Assembly: GCA_022703335.1 (NCBI GenBank)
Contig: JAKLDV010000011.1
Coordinates: forward strand, 1-37,532
DNA length: 37,532 nucleotides
DNA from: Elusimicrobiota bacterium
GTDB taxonomy: Bacteria > Elusimicrobiota > Elusimicrobia > FEN-1173
Reading direction: 5' to 3'
The translations under genes and the position numbers were made by a program. The notes beneath the pieces were generated by a model. That model was not told the origin of the DNA and searched no databases. It was given only the letters and a program-made list of their open reading frames with translations. Shown piece by piece: positions 23,057 to 32,519 of the stretch. Within the stretch, counting starts at the first letter, position 1. Each line of letters starts with the position of its first letter.

Positions 23057-23701
23057 TCAACGTTTTTGGGCCACGGCATAGAGGCTGTAGGCGCACATCC
23101 ACGAAAATTTCTTGCGTCCCAAGAAAACGTCGAGATATTTCAACGGGAAAAACGTCCAGCCCGCGAGAAAACGAACCCCTTTTTTCAGAAAAACCGAGTC
23201 GAAAAATGACGCGGTGAACTCCCGCAGGAACTCCACCAACGCCGAGGCGGGTCCGTAGTAGGTTCCGCATTCCAACATCTCGAAATTCTCCAACAATTTC
23301 TTCAGCCCCTCCGGCGTAAACCGCCGAAAGTCCTGCGGGTCCGCGTGGTACGGCTCCACGAACGGCACCGTGACGAAGAGTAACCCGCCCGGCCGCAGAG
23401 CCCGGTGCGTCTCAGCCACCACCCGCTCAGCGGACGGCACATGTTCCAAAACGAAACGCAGCACCGCCCCGTCCAAAACACCGCTCCTCACCGGCAAATC
23501 CGCCGCGTCGGCCAGAAGGGCGGTGCGGGGGTCGTTCGACACCAGGTCCAGAGGAATCCATTCCGGCCGGCCCCAGGCCTTGGCGCCGATGTTCAACACC
23601 CGGCCGCGCAGCAATGCCTCCACCCGGCCGTCCACGCCACCGACCGAACAGCCCATGGGCGCGTGAAACCGGCTCCATTTTTTCAGGGCCGTTTCGTTCA
23701 T
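23057..23701 (-). CDS. SAM-dependent methyltransferase (class I)
   Basis: A 214-residue class I methyltransferase. The SAM loop is LNIGAK (36-41), with the acidic ADAADLP and the post-motif segment LEHVPSAERVVAETHRALRPGG giving a Methyltransf_11-like fold. The C-terminal part, with several aromatic and basic residues and a hydrophobic stretch, may contact membrane or a lipid-linked acceptor. ATG 23701 overlaps the stop of the upstream glycosyltransferase (ATGA). The likely job is methylation of a sugar or glycan end, as in other surface-polysaccharide operons. Confidence 0.87.
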   Translation of the reverse strand: MNETALKKWSRFHAPMGCSVGGVDGRVEALLRGRVLNIGAKAWGRPEWIPLDLVSNDPRTALLADAADLPVRSGVLDGAVLRFVLEHVPSAERVVAETHRALRPGGLLFVTVPFVEPYHADPQDFRRFTPEGLKKLLENFEMLECGTYYGPASALVEFLREFTASFFDSVFLKKGVRFLAGWTFFPLKYLDVFLGRKKFSWMCAYSLYAVAQKR

Positions 23702-24810
23702 TGGGTTTTCTCCGTTTCGTCGTAAATTTTTTCCAACTCCTCGACCATTTTCGAAATACCGAACTGGGCCTGTACCCGTGCGCGGCCGGCAGAGCCCAAT
23801 CGCCGGCGCAAAGCCGGATCGGCCAAAAGCTTCCTCAGGTTCACCGCCAACGCCTCCACGTCGCCCGGCGGCGACAGGAGCCCCGTTTCGCCGCCCACCA
23901 CCACTTCCGGGATTCCCCCCACGCGGGACCCCGCCACGGGCAATCCTTCATCCATAGCCTCCAGCAAGGAGATGCCGAAGCCCTCCCAAAGGGAGGGGAG
24001 GACGAAAACATCCAGGGCGCCGTAGACTTCCTCCACGTTTTCCCGCGCCTTCCAAAAACGGACGCTGTTCGACAGCCCCAGGCGGTCGGCCTCCGCCTCC
24101 AACGCCGCCCGCGCGTTCCCGTCCCCCACGACGACAAATCGCACCGACGGGTCCTCGGCGGCGATCTCGGCCGCGGCGTGCAAGAGCACTTTCAGCCCCT
24201 TTTTGGGTTCGTCGAGCCGGCCCACGTAGCCCACGACTTTTTCCTCCCCGAAGAATCCGAGGGCCGCGCGGAAACTTCGTTTCCCCTGCGGCGATGTCGG
24301 CTTCTCCTTCAGCGGGATGGCGTTATGCAATATCCGTATCCTGTCCCGCACGAACGGCTCTCTTCGCGCGACGCAGTCCGCCACCGCCCGAGAAATGGCG
24401 ATGACCGTGTCCGCCCGGCCGATGAGGAGGCGTTCCGCCGTTTTCTGCGGCCGTCCCATCCAATCGTCCATGTCGTGTTCGTGCCAGACGACTTTGCTGC
24501 GCCCTTTCAGAAGACAGGCCAGCAGGTTCGCCCACAAGAGATGGGAATGAACGATGTCGCAACGGACCTCGCGAAGGAATCGGGCGGCCCGCGGCAGCAC
24601 CCGCACGTCCCACGGGCCCCGGCCGCCGAGAGCGGACACCTTGACCCCGCGGGCGCGCAATGAATCCCCCAGGGGGCCCTCCCCTTTCAGGGCCAAAACC
24701 TGCGTTTCGTAACGGGACGGATCAAGTCGCGCCGCCATCTCGGCCATCAATTTCTCGGCCCCCCCCAGCCCCAACCCGACCGTCAGGTGGAGAACTTTTT
24801 TCCGGCTCAT
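23698..24810 (-). CDS. GT4-family glycosyltransferase
   Basis: A 370-residue GT-B glycosyltransferase of the GT4 family. The N-terminal domain has the glycine-rich VGLGLGGAE loop, and the C-terminal domain has GYVGRLDEPKKG and the EX7E motif in PSLWEGFGISLLEA, which binds the donor nucleotide-sugar. It retains the usual length and ends with a helical tail. Its ATG overlaps the preceding glycosyltransferase stop and its stop overlaps the methyltransferase ATG. It probably transfers one residue during repeat-unit assembly on the cytoplasmic side. Donor sugar unknown. Confidence 0.93.
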   Translation of the reverse strand: MSRKKVLHLTVGLGLGGAEKLMAEMAARLDPSRYETQVLALKGEGPLGDSLRARGVKVSALGGRGPWDVRVLPRAARFLREVRCDIVHSHLLWANLLACLLKGRSKVVWHEHDMDDWMGRPQKTAERLLIGRADTVIAISRAVADCVARREPFVRDRIRILHNAIPLKEKPTSPQGKRSFRAALGFFGEEKVVGYVGRLDEPKKGLKVLLHAAAEIAAEDPSVRFVVVGDGNARAALEAEADRLGLSNSVRFWKARENVEEVYGALDVFVLPSLWEGFGISLLEAMDEGLPVAGSRVGGIPEVVVGGETGLLSPPGDVEALAVNLRKLLADPALRRRLGSAGRARVQAQFGISKMVEELEKIYDETEKTQ

Positions 24811-26042
24811 CCCATTTTCTCCGTCAACCGGTCAAACACGCCGGCGAGACGTTCGGCCAGGACAGGGTATTGATATTTTTCCAAGACGGCGCGCGCCGTC
24901 TCGCGCCGTTTTCCCGCCTTCCAATCGTCCCACAACCCCTGCAGGATGTCGCCGCCCCGCGTTTCGGCGTCGAGCGCGTTCGGCCGCACGAAAGACCCGG
25001 CCAACTCCACCAACCGGGCCGCGTCGCCGTCGGGACAGACGCCGAAAACCGCGCGGCCCGTGGCCAGATATTCGTAAAGTTTGGCGGGGACCCACGTCCG
25101 GGCGCGCGCGTCGTCCGGCAATGTGGTCAACAGGAGGTCCCCGGACTGCAAAAGCGCGATCGTCCTCTTATAGGACAAATGTCCGTGGTCCTCCAACAAC
25201 GGCGCCAGACCGTTCCGTTCGGCCGGAACGAAAAACTGTTTGAAGTGCGGACCGGAATAATGGATCTTTATCTTCGCGGTCCGGTTCCTCTCCAGAAAAA
25301 ACCTCACGATCCGGAAAAGCGTGTCCGGATAATACCGCCGGTGCCAGGACCCGGTAAAAACCATTTCCCACGTTTCTTTGCCGCCGGCGGGGCGGACGGA
25401 CGGAAAATCCTCCGGGTCGTAGCCGTTGCTGATGCAGCAGCTCTTCTGGCGCAACACCGGATGCCGCTCCCGTTCCTCGTCGAGAAAACCGGGCGTGTTG
25501 GCGACGAACCAATCGCAGCGGGAAAAAGCGCGGTCCTCGAGCGCCGCATGGATCCAGCGATGCGCGGGCGTGGGCGGACGGAACGTGGTTCCCGCCACCC
25601 AAGGATCCCGAAAATCCGTCACCCACGGCACGCCGTATCTTTTTCCGATCCGCTCCCCTTCCAGATTGGCGCTGAACGGCGCGCAGGAGGTATAGACGAG
25701 GTCTATCTTCCGGCCCGCGAGCAGCTTTTTTACGCAGGAATGCGCTCGGGGGATCCAGCCGACTTGGATATCCGGAACAAAAAAACGATCCAGCAGGAGC
25801 CGCAGGGCCCGACGGCCCAAAAGCATGCCGGGCAAAATGCTGGGCAGGGTTCGATGAATTTCCGTCGACGCGACGTCCTCCATCAACGTGTTGTCGCGAG
25901 GGACGAACGGATCGTCCCCGGCCGTCACCACGAGCGGCTGCCAGCCGTGTTTCGGCAGGTATTTGGCCAGCTTGCGGGACCGCTGGGCGGCGGCGCCCGA
26001 GGAAGGCGGGAAAAAATAGACGAGCATCAACACGGTCTTCAT
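24807..26042 (-). CDS. Glycosyltransferase, GT-B fold
   Basis: A 411-residue GT-B glycosyltransferase, probably GT4-like. The start YFFPPSSGAAAQR resembles a subgroup common in exopolysaccharide clusters (PPxxG loop). The middle has DFRDPWV, and the C-terminal half has AKLYEYLATGRAVFG, equivalent to the donor-binding segment, with a degenerate EX7E. ATG 26042 overlaps the AsnB stop (ATGA); a longer frame upstream was rejected because it would run into the AsnB gene. Substrate unknown. It belongs to the same translationally coupled chain AsnB, GT, GT, methyltransferase. Confidence 0.88.
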   Translation of the reverse strand: MKTVLMLVYFFPPSSGAAAQRSRKLAKYLPKHGWQPLVVTAGDDPFVPRDNTLMEDVASTEIHRTLPSILPGMLLGRRALRLLLDRFFVPDIQVGWIPRAHSCVKKLLAGRKIDLVYTSCAPFSANLEGERIGKRYGVPWVTDFRDPWVAGTTFRPPTPAHRWIHAALEDRAFSRCDWFVANTPGFLDEERERHPVLRQKSCCISNGYDPEDFPSVRPAGGKETWEMVFTGSWHRRYYPDTLFRIVRFFLERNRTAKIKIHYSGPHFKQFFVPAERNGLAPLLEDHGHLSYKRTIALLQSGDLLLTTLPDDARARTWVPAKLYEYLATGRAVFGVCPDGDAARLVELAGSFVRPNALDAETRGGDILQGLWDDWKAGKRRETARAVLEKYQYPVLAERLAGVFDRLTEKMG

Positions 26043-27919
26043 GATTTTCGGATCCGTTCCGTCACTTCGGCGATGGATTCGCCGTCGATGTAAAGCCGGA
26101 ACCAGACCTCCAGCGCCAGAAGCGCATAGTTCTGTTGGAAGTTGAGTCGCCGCATCCTTTCGCGCAAAGCCTCCCCCCGTAGGCCCCAAAAGAGGTTTTC
26201 CCGCGCGGGCGGCCGGGCGGCCACCAACCCGGCGGCCTTGGGAAACAGTTTGTCCTTCATCCACTCGCGCATCGGCGCGCCGAACCCCAGTTTGGGCCGC
26301 CACAGGATCTCCTCCGGGAGGATGCCCCGCAACCACCGCTTGGCGGCCAGTTTCGTTTCACCGCCGCGCACTTTCCACCGGCCGCTCATTTTGAACGCCC
26401 ATTCCACCAAACGGTGGTCCAGCAAGGGAACCCGCCCCTCGATGGAAGCGGCCATGGTCATCTTGTCCAAAAGCAGGAGGAGGTCGTCCACCATATAGAA
26501 ATTGGCATCGAGATACAGGTAGCGGTTCAGATCGCCGGTCGGGGCGCGGTCGAGCCATTCCCTCACCCGCGCATCGCGCGTGTAGGCAACGGGCCGGTCT
26601 GCGCAGAACCGTTCCAGGTGATACGGCTTGAACTGCCGGAGTCTCCAGACGTACGTATCGTCCGGCGTGCCGTTGAACCGCGCTTTTTTAACGAAGTCGC
26701 CGCCGAACGGAATCCTTTCCGCCATCCCGACGGCCAGCGTCCTCAGGAATTCCGGCGACTTGTGCCAGGCGGCCAGCGGCCAGGCATTGGGCCGATAGCG
26801 GGGATATCCCCCGAGAAGTTCGTCGCCGCCCGTGCCGTTGAGTACCACCTTCACGTCTTTGGCGGCCAGCTCGGAGACCTTGTAGGCCGCCACCATGGCA
26901 TGGTCGGCGTGGGGCTCGTCCATATGCCAGACCAGCCGCGGCAGTTCCTTCAGCATGTCGTCCGGGGTCACGTTCACCGACTTGTGTTCGCATCCAAATT
27001 TTTCCGCCACGAGTTCCGCGTAGCGGCTCTCATCGAACGGAGCCCCTTCGTATTTGACATTGAAGGAAAGGACCCGGGACTTCGTCTTCTTCGAAAAGTA
27101 GGCGGTGATCAGGGACGAGTCCAAGCCGCCGCTCAAAAAAACGCCGACGGGCACATCGCTCCGCGATTGCAACTCGATGGAGCTCTCCAAAAGGGAGAAA
27201 AACTCCTCCTTCAGCCGCCCTTCGTCTTCCACCGGGTCCCCGGCCGGCATCGTCCAGTATCGCCGGGGCGCGCCGATCCCCTCGGCGCCGAACCGAAGGA
27301 AACTCCCCGCCTGAAGCTTGCGGACGTTCTTGAACGGCGTCCCGCAACCGGGGATGTACATGTACGCCAAATACCGGAAGAGCTCCTCCATGTCCACTTC
27401 TTTTTCCACGGGGGCGTGGAGGAGCGCCTTGATTTCGGAGGCGAAGCAGAGCCGGCGGCTCTCCGGCGTCACGTGGTAATAGAGCGGCTTGATCCCCAAT
27501 CTGTCCCGGACGAGATATCCCTCTTTTTTACGAACGTCCCAAAGACAGAAGGCGTACATCCCGTTCAGTTCCTGCAAAGCGTCCAGCCCCTTCTCTTCAA
27601 AAAGATGAAGGATGACCTCTCCATCGCTCTGGGTGGCGAACGTGTGTCCGCGGGAGAGAAGTTCCCGCCGCAATTCGATGTAGTTGTAGACCTCCCCGTT
27701 GAAAACCAAAACCAGCGAACCGTCCTCGTTGAACAACGGCTGGCGGCCGCCCTTGAGATCGATGATGCTGAGCCGGCGCATCCCCAGGGAGAGTCCGGGG
27801 CTGTCGAAAAATCCCTCGTCGTCCGGACCCCGATGGGTCAGTGCCCGGCACATGGCACGGACCGCATTCCGGTCCGCCCCATCCCCTTCCTTATGAAAGA
27901 TGCCCGCGATGCCGCACAT
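26039..27919 (-). CDS. asnB: Asparagine synthase (glutamine-hydrolysing) family protein
   Basis: A 626-residue AsnB-type protein. Cys2 is the N-terminal glutaminase nucleophile, with FNGEVYN (73-79) and SDGE around 98-101 lining the glutamine site. The synthetase domain has the ATP-binding SGGLDSS (263-269), and a complete C-terminal domain follows. It would transfer glutamine amide nitrogen to a carboxylate activated by adenylylation. In surface-polysaccharide operons such proteins are thought to amidate uronic acids or peptide parts, so the acceptor need not be aspartate. It lies three bases after the heparinase-like gene and overlaps the next glycosyltransferase by four bases. The C-terminal half is not degraded. 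Confidence 0.92.
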   Translation of the reverse strand: MCGIAGIFHKEGDGADRNAVRAMCRALTHRGPDDEGFFDSPGLSLGMRRLSIIDLKGGRQPLFNEDGSLVLVFNGEVYNYIELRRELLSRGHTFATQSDGEVILHLFEEKGLDALQELNGMYAFCLWDVRKKEGYLVRDRLGIKPLYYHVTPESRRLCFASEIKALLHAPVEKEVDMEELFRYLAYMYIPGCGTPFKNVRKLQAGSFLRFGAEGIGAPRRYWTMPAGDPVEDEGRLKEEFFSLLESSIELQSRSDVPVGVFLSGGLDSSLITAYFSKKTKSRVLSFNVKYEGAPFDESRYAELVAEKFGCEHKSVNVTPDDMLKELPRLVWHMDEPHADHAMVAAYKVSELAAKDVKVVLNGTGGDELLGGYPRYRPNAWPLAAWHKSPEFLRTLAVGMAERIPFGGDFVKKARFNGTPDDTYVWRLRQFKPYHLERFCADRPVAYTRDARVREWLDRAPTGDLNRYLYLDANFYMVDDLLLLLDKMTMAASIEGRVPLLDHRLVEWAFKMSGRWKVRGGETKLAAKRWLRGILPEEILWRPKLGFGAPMREWMKDKLFPKAAGLVAARPPARENLFWGLRGEALRERMRRLNFQQNYALLALEVWFRLYIDGESIAEVTERIRKS

Positions 27920-27922
27920 GGT

Positions 27923-29749
27923 TCACCCCAGCCGGAGAACGAATCGATTTGTAAATGGGAACACCGCTTTGTGCCGAAATCGCACCGTCGTGGTGGGGAC
28001 ATTGCGTCCGTAACGCGGAGAAAACCAGCCCATCGGCCGGCCGCCTTCCCACTCTCCCCGCATCAGGCTCAGTCCGGCAAGGTTTCCGGCGTCGAGGGCC
28101 AATTCCAGATTCCGCCGCGTCCCCTTCTCCCGGAACGACAGCGCGTTCCCTTCGACCGCGACGCCAACCGAAGGCGCGGCATGGAAGAACGTCTCCAAAA
28201 CATGCCGCCCGCGGCCCTCGTATCTGTCCTCCAGGACGATTTCATCCTTATCCAACAAGAATCGCCGACGATACTTTCCAATCCCCCTGAGCCGGGAAAA
28301 CCCCTGATGTTCGACGACGAACGCGGGGCGGGACGAGGCGTTCTCCCACCACGTCCGCACTTCGGTCCGACCGTAGTCGCTCATCAGGAACCGTCCGCCG
28401 TTGAGCCAATGCGACACGAACGGTTCACGCCCGTCCACGAGGACCCCGTTGTGGGCGGCGGCGCTCCGACCATACAATCCGGCGGCGTCGGCCACATAAC
28501 TGACACGCCCCGTGTCCACCAGGAGGGGATGTCGTTCCACGGACAATTCAAAAGAACCCGTGTCGTGATGCGCGTGGGAATACGGGGGGATGGCGCCGCC
28601 CGGCTGAACATGCCAGTAGACGCGGTAATTCGGATCGTCGTATCGACACCATCCGTCCCGGAGGCGGTCCGTGACCCCCTTCCCTTCAGAAGCAACGTTC
28701 CCATAAAGCCCCCCGCCCGCCCCCAACAACCGGCGCGCCGCATCTTCCACGGCACGGAGGGTCCATTCCGGATCGAAATCCGGAGACACGTCCCCGATGA
28801 GCGGGAAGACCCCCTCCTTCTCGGGAAGGAAGAAACGCGCCGCGGCCATGCTTCTATCCAAAAACGGGCCCAGTTCCTCGACGAACGCCTCGTCCCGGAT
28901 GTTCCTCGCGACCTCCAAGACATCCAGATATCTCGACACCAGCAAGATGTGGTAATGGGAGGACCCTTCACGCAAGAAACCGGCCTGGGTGAAAGACCGC
29001 CGCATGCCGTCGGCCAACAGCCGGCGGCCGGTGTCGAGATACCGCGGAACGTTCAAGAACGCGCCCAGCACATAAAGCGCCCGGCCGTTGTTGATCAGAT
29101 GGTTGTTCGTTTTCGACGAATCGTCCTCTCCGTAAAATTCCAGATGGGATAGGACATATTCACCGTGGAGCAGCAGACTTTCAACGAACGCCTCCTCTTC
29201 GGGCAGCCCCCGCCCCGCCGCGCGACGAAGCCACGCGTAGAGCTGGCTCCAATGGACGATGCGCTCGCAGGCGGAATAGGTCTCCCACGCCGACGGGAAC
29301 TGCGACGGCGTTACTTCCCGTATCCATTGAACGACCCGCTGCCACAGGACCATCCCCAACGGGATCGTTCCATGCCGCCCGAGGCACACGGGGACCCAAC
29401 CGAACCGATGGAGGGAGAAGGTGTCTTCTATGTCTTCGAATTCCGTCCGCCAGAGGTCCCGGTCCCCGAGGTCGTGATTCTTCGTCGCCAACGGGACAGA
29501 AAGCGGTTCCGGCAGCGGCACACCGGCATGGATCGGCCACAACGGCCCCCAAATCGCCGCTTGAACGCCCGAAGCCGAAACAGTAACGTCCGCCTCCTTT
29601 GGCGGGAACGCCATCCATGGGGGCGCGCAGGGCGACCCCCGGCGACGGGCAACCGCCTCCCAGCCCGCCCGGAAAGCCGCCACGAACGTCCCCCGTCCGG
29701 CCACATGCCGCAAATAAGGAAAAAGTTCTTTCCCGCGATATCGGTTCAT
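27923..29749 (-). CDS. Heparinase II/III-family protein (alpha/alpha toroid lyase-like)
   Basis: A 608-residue member of the heparinase II/III-like polysaccharide lyase family. The N-terminal part is an alpha/alpha-toroid, with TNNHLINNGRALYVLG (214-229) and REGSSHYHILL (260-270). The C-terminal beta-sandwich has SHAHHDTGSFEL (391-402) and DTGRVSY, the metal and substrate region. There is no signal peptide, so it appears cytoplasmic. Such proteins occur in many biosynthetic polysaccharide operons and may trim or act as an epimerase-like enzyme; true lyase activity is unproven. It follows the GT4 gene by 43 bases and precedes asnB by three. Catalytic His and Asn are all present. Confidence 0.88.
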   Translation of the reverse strand: MNRYRGKELFPYLRHVAGRGTFVAAFRAGWEAVARRRGSPCAPPWMAFPPKEADVTVSASGVQAAIWGPLWPIHAGVPLPEPLSVPLATKNHDLGDRDLWRTEFEDIEDTFSLHRFGWVPVCLGRHGTIPLGMVLWQRVVQWIREVTPSQFPSAWETYSACERIVHWSQLYAWLRRAAGRGLPEEEAFVESLLLHGEYVLSHLEFYGEDDSSKTNNHLINNGRALYVLGAFLNVPRYLDTGRRLLADGMRRSFTQAGFLREGSSHYHILLVSRYLDVLEVARNIRDEAFVEELGPFLDRSMAAARFFLPEKEGVFPLIGDVSPDFDPEWTLRAVEDAARRLLGAGGGLYGNVASEGKGVTDRLRDGWCRYDDPNYRVYWHVQPGGAIPPYSHAHHDTGSFELSVERHPLLVDTGRVSYVADAAGLYGRSAAAHNGVLVDGREPFVSHWLNGGRFLMSDYGRTEVRTWWENASSRPAFVVEHQGFSRLRGIGKYRRRFLLDKDEIVLEDRYEGRGRHVLETFFHAAPSVGVAVEGNALSFREKGTRRNLELALDAGNLAGLSLMRGEWEGGRPMGWFSPRYGRNVPTTTVRFRHKAVFPFTNRFVLRLG

Positions 29750-29792
29750 CTCGCCGTTCCCTCTTCAAGCTCCCGAAATACCGGCCGACGAT

Positions 29793-31007
29793 TCATAAAT
29801 ACAATTTCTCCGTCTTTTCGATCATGCCCTCCAGCGTGAACAGCTCCTCGACCCTTTTCTTCGCCGCCACGCCCCAGGAAGCGGCCGTGTTTTCATCCGA
29901 CAACACCCGCCCGATCGCCCGGCTCATTTCAGAAACATCCCCCGCCGGGACCAGCCGGCCGCACTGACCGTCGACAATCTGTTCCGCCGTGCCACCCACG
30001 TCGGTCGCCACGATCGGCCGGCCGGCCGACATGGCCTCCAAAACGACGTAAGGGAAACTTTCATAGGCCAGCGAGGGAAAAACAAAAACATCCATCATGT
30101 CCGCGTAACGACCGGCGTCGGGCCGGAACCCAGGCAACAGGACGACCGTTTCCAGTCCCGCCGCCCGGACCTGCGCCTCCAACGCCGAACGGCAGGGGCC
30201 TTCACCGATGATGACCAGGACGGTCCGGGGAAATTCCGCGTGCACTTTTTTGAAAGCTTCCAGCAGGGCCTCATGCCCTTTCCGCGGCTGAAGGCCGCCG
30301 ATGTTTCCGACGACTTTCACTCCGGGAGGAATTCCCAATTCGCGCCGGAGTCCTTCCGCCTCCGAGACGCGATGGGGGACAATGCCGTTATAAATGACGG
30401 AAACGTGGCCGGTATCAAAACCTCGCTGGACCGCCAACGCCTCTTTCGCCCGTTGGGACACGGAAATGATGGCGTGCAGCGATCCCTCCACCCACCGATC
30501 CAATCGTTTCTCGATACAAGCCACGGGCGGGTAGCCCGATGCCATGTTGTGCACCGTCATCACGCGTTTTGGTATCCCCACCCATCGCGCGGCCAACACC
30601 GCGGCCCGGTGGCTTTCGGCGGCGGGGTAACCGCCGTTGCTGACGTGCAGCACCTCGGGCCGGTGCCGACGCAACAGCCGCCACAGGACGATAAAACCAT
30701 ACAGGACGTTCAAATAATAAACGGCCAGCCCGGGGATCTTCAGCCACTCGAAAATCTTATTCGACCGGCGGTTGATGGCCAAGCCCGCCTGGATGGCGGC
30801 GCTCCGAGACACGCTCGGAAAGCGCGCCGCGACGATCCGCACGCCGGGGCACATCCGCCCGACGTATGCCGCCAGTTCCTCCTTTTGCTGACAGAGGAAA
30901 AGCACCTCGTGCCCGCGTTTCCCCATGGCGGCCATCAGGTCGACGACGTATTTTTCGCCTCCTCCCAGGGCGTTGGTGTCCACGAAGTAGGCGATCTTTT
31001 TCCTCAT
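29793..31007 (-). CDS. GT4-family glycosyltransferase
   Basis: A 404-residue GT4 glycosyltransferase. ALGGGEKYVVDLM at 13-25 is the acceptor loop, NIGGLQPRKGHEALLEAF near 235 begins the donor domain, and PSLAYESFPYVVLEAMSAG carries the EX7E nucleotide-sugar motif. A hydrophobic stretch (about 95-110) may associate with the membrane. It lies 16 bases downstream of the flippase in the same direction. It should add one sugar during lipid-linked repeat assembly. Confidence 0.93.
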   Translation of the reverse strand: MRKKIAYFVDTNALGGGEKYVVDLMAAMGKRGHEVLFLCQQKEELAAYVGRMCPGVRIVAARFPSVSRSAAIQAGLAINRRSNKIFEWLKIPGLAVYYLNVLYGFIVLWRLLRRHRPEVLHVSNGGYPAAESHRAAVLAARWVGIPKRVMTVHNMASGYPPVACIEKRLDRWVEGSLHAIISVSQRAKEALAVQRGFDTGHVSVIYNGIVPHRVSEAEGLRRELGIPPGVKVVGNIGGLQPRKGHEALLEAFKKVHAEFPRTVLVIIGEGPCRSALEAQVRAAGLETVVLLPGFRPDAGRYADMMDVFVFPSLAYESFPYVVLEAMSAGRPIVATDVGGTAEQIVDGQCGRLVPAGDVSEMSRAIGRVLSDENTAASWGVAAKKRVEELFTLEGMIEKTEKLYL

Positions 31008-31023
31008 CGCTCTTCTCCCCGGT

Positions 31024-32514
31024 TCACAACGTTTTCAACTTCTGGCCGAAGTCCACGACATGCCGCCATATCCCCAGTTCCCGTTCCGCCTTCAAAAACA
31101 GAACCGACATGCCTGTATAGGACAACAGGACCCCGCCGCCGCACGAGAGCAAATCCGAAAACCAGGTCCCGAAGGCCCCCCACCGGAGCAGAAGCTGATC
31201 CACCCCGAACACCCACAGTCCGCAGTAGAGGCCGGGGAGCAACAGTCCCGCGTAATTCGAAAAAACGTTTTTGGGGAGGTCGGCGCGCGCGAAAGAAACC
31301 ATGAACAGGGCGGAAAAGAAAAGGAACTGAGACAACACCGCCATGGCCGCCACCATCACGATGCCCCCCCGGACCCCCAGCAGCACCAGGACAGCCGTCG
31401 CTATCCCGGCGCCCAACTGCAGCCCGACATAAAGCCATATCCTTTTCTGCAGGATCAGTATCTGGCCCGGCATGTGGATCATCGGCATGAAGAGGGCGGC
31501 CAGCAGCAAAACCTTGGCCGCCGGGATGGACGGGAGGAACTTGGGGAGGAACTGCCGGACGACCCAGGGGAAAAAGAAATAGGCGAGCGGGAAAAGGAGC
31601 GGGATCACGACGAACGCAAGGTTCTTCAGGTACCGGACCACGTCCTCTTTGATGGGCCGGATGTCCTCTCGTTCGCCGAATTTTTCCAGCAGACGCGGGA
31701 AGATCACCGTGCTGACCGTGTTGGGGATTTCCGTCAACATCCGCACGATGGACACGCCCAGCGAGTAGTAGCCCAGCGCGGTGACCCCCGCCATCTTGGC
31801 CACCAAAAGGCTGTCCACGGACATCATGAACTGCCATACGAAACTGCTGAGGAGCCAGGGAAACCCGACGGCCGCGACCGGCTTGATATCGGCCAACACC
31901 AGGTGCCAACCGATGTCGAACATTTTCCTTTTATGCGTCCACAAGTACCAAAATGAAAGTTTCAACAGGAACCCGAGGGCGTGCGCCAGATACTGTCCAT
32001 ACAGTCCATAGAAGGAGGTCAAGCCGACGATCAGCCCCAGGTCCAGGACGGCGAAAACCACCTCGCTCTTCCCCAAAAACGTGAAATTTTGAATGGAGCG
32101 GAAACCCACCACGAAACATCCCATCATGCGCCACAGAACCACGTAACCCGCGGCGGAAAGGAAACCGATGTAGAGGTCGTGCCGATATTTTCCGCCGAAG
32201 AAAAATAAATAGATAAGGAAAACGCTCCCCACCATCGCCGCCTCAAGAAAACTCACGGTGAACATTTGATGGACGAGGCGGCGTTCCATCTCGGCGTTCT
32301 TTTTACCTCGCCAATAGGGGATGTCCCTCTCCGACCCCGTCTGGACGCCGATGCTGACCGTCGAGAGATACCCGGTGACGATGTATACCAGATTCCAGAT
32401 CCCGGCCATCTCGGGCCCCAGGATGCGCCGGAAAACGAGGTTCGTGACCAACGTAATGGCCCGAACGACGACCCCGGTGGACATATAAGTAATGATGTTG
32501 ACGGCCAACGACAT
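31024..32514 (-). CDS. Wzx-type polysaccharide flippase (MOP superfamily)
   Basis: A 496-residue integral membrane protein with about 12-14 hydrophobic spans and no large soluble domain. The N-terminal segment NLVFRRILGPEMAGIWNLV fits the Polysacc_synt/MOP family. It would flip the undecaprenyl-linked repeat unit across the inner membrane. No polymerase of the Wzy type is recognisable in the window, so it may lie upstream beyond the right edge. ATG 32514 follows the previous stop by five bases. Confidence 0.9.
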   Translation of the reverse strand: MSLAVNIITYMSTGVVVRAITLVTNLVFRRILGPEMAGIWNLVYIVTGYLSTVSIGVQTGSERDIPYWRGKKNAEMERRLVHQMFTVSFLEAAMVGSVFLIYLFFFGGKYRHDLYIGFLSAAGYVVLWRMMGCFVVGFRSIQNFTFLGKSEVVFAVLDLGLIVGLTSFYGLYGQYLAHALGFLLKLSFWYLWTHKRKMFDIGWHLVLADIKPVAAVGFPWLLSSFVWQFMMSVDSLLVAKMAGVTALGYYSLGVSIVRMLTEIPNTVSTVIFPRLLEKFGEREDIRPIKEDVVRYLKNLAFVVIPLLFPLAYFFFPWVVRQFLPKFLPSIPAAKVLLLAALFMPMIHMPGQILILQKRIWLYVGLQLGAGIATAVLVLLGVRGGIVMVAAMAVLSQFLFFSALFMVSFARADLPKNVFSNYAGLLLPGLYCGLWVFGVDQLLLRWGAFGTWFSDLLSCGGGVLLSYTGMSVLFLKAERELGIWRHVVDFGQKLKTL

Positions 32515-32519
32515 GCGGA

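Noticed and set aside
26414-29152. A long open frame on the plus strand
   Set aside because: It is antisense to asnB and the heparinase-like gene; both of those have full catalytic motifs.
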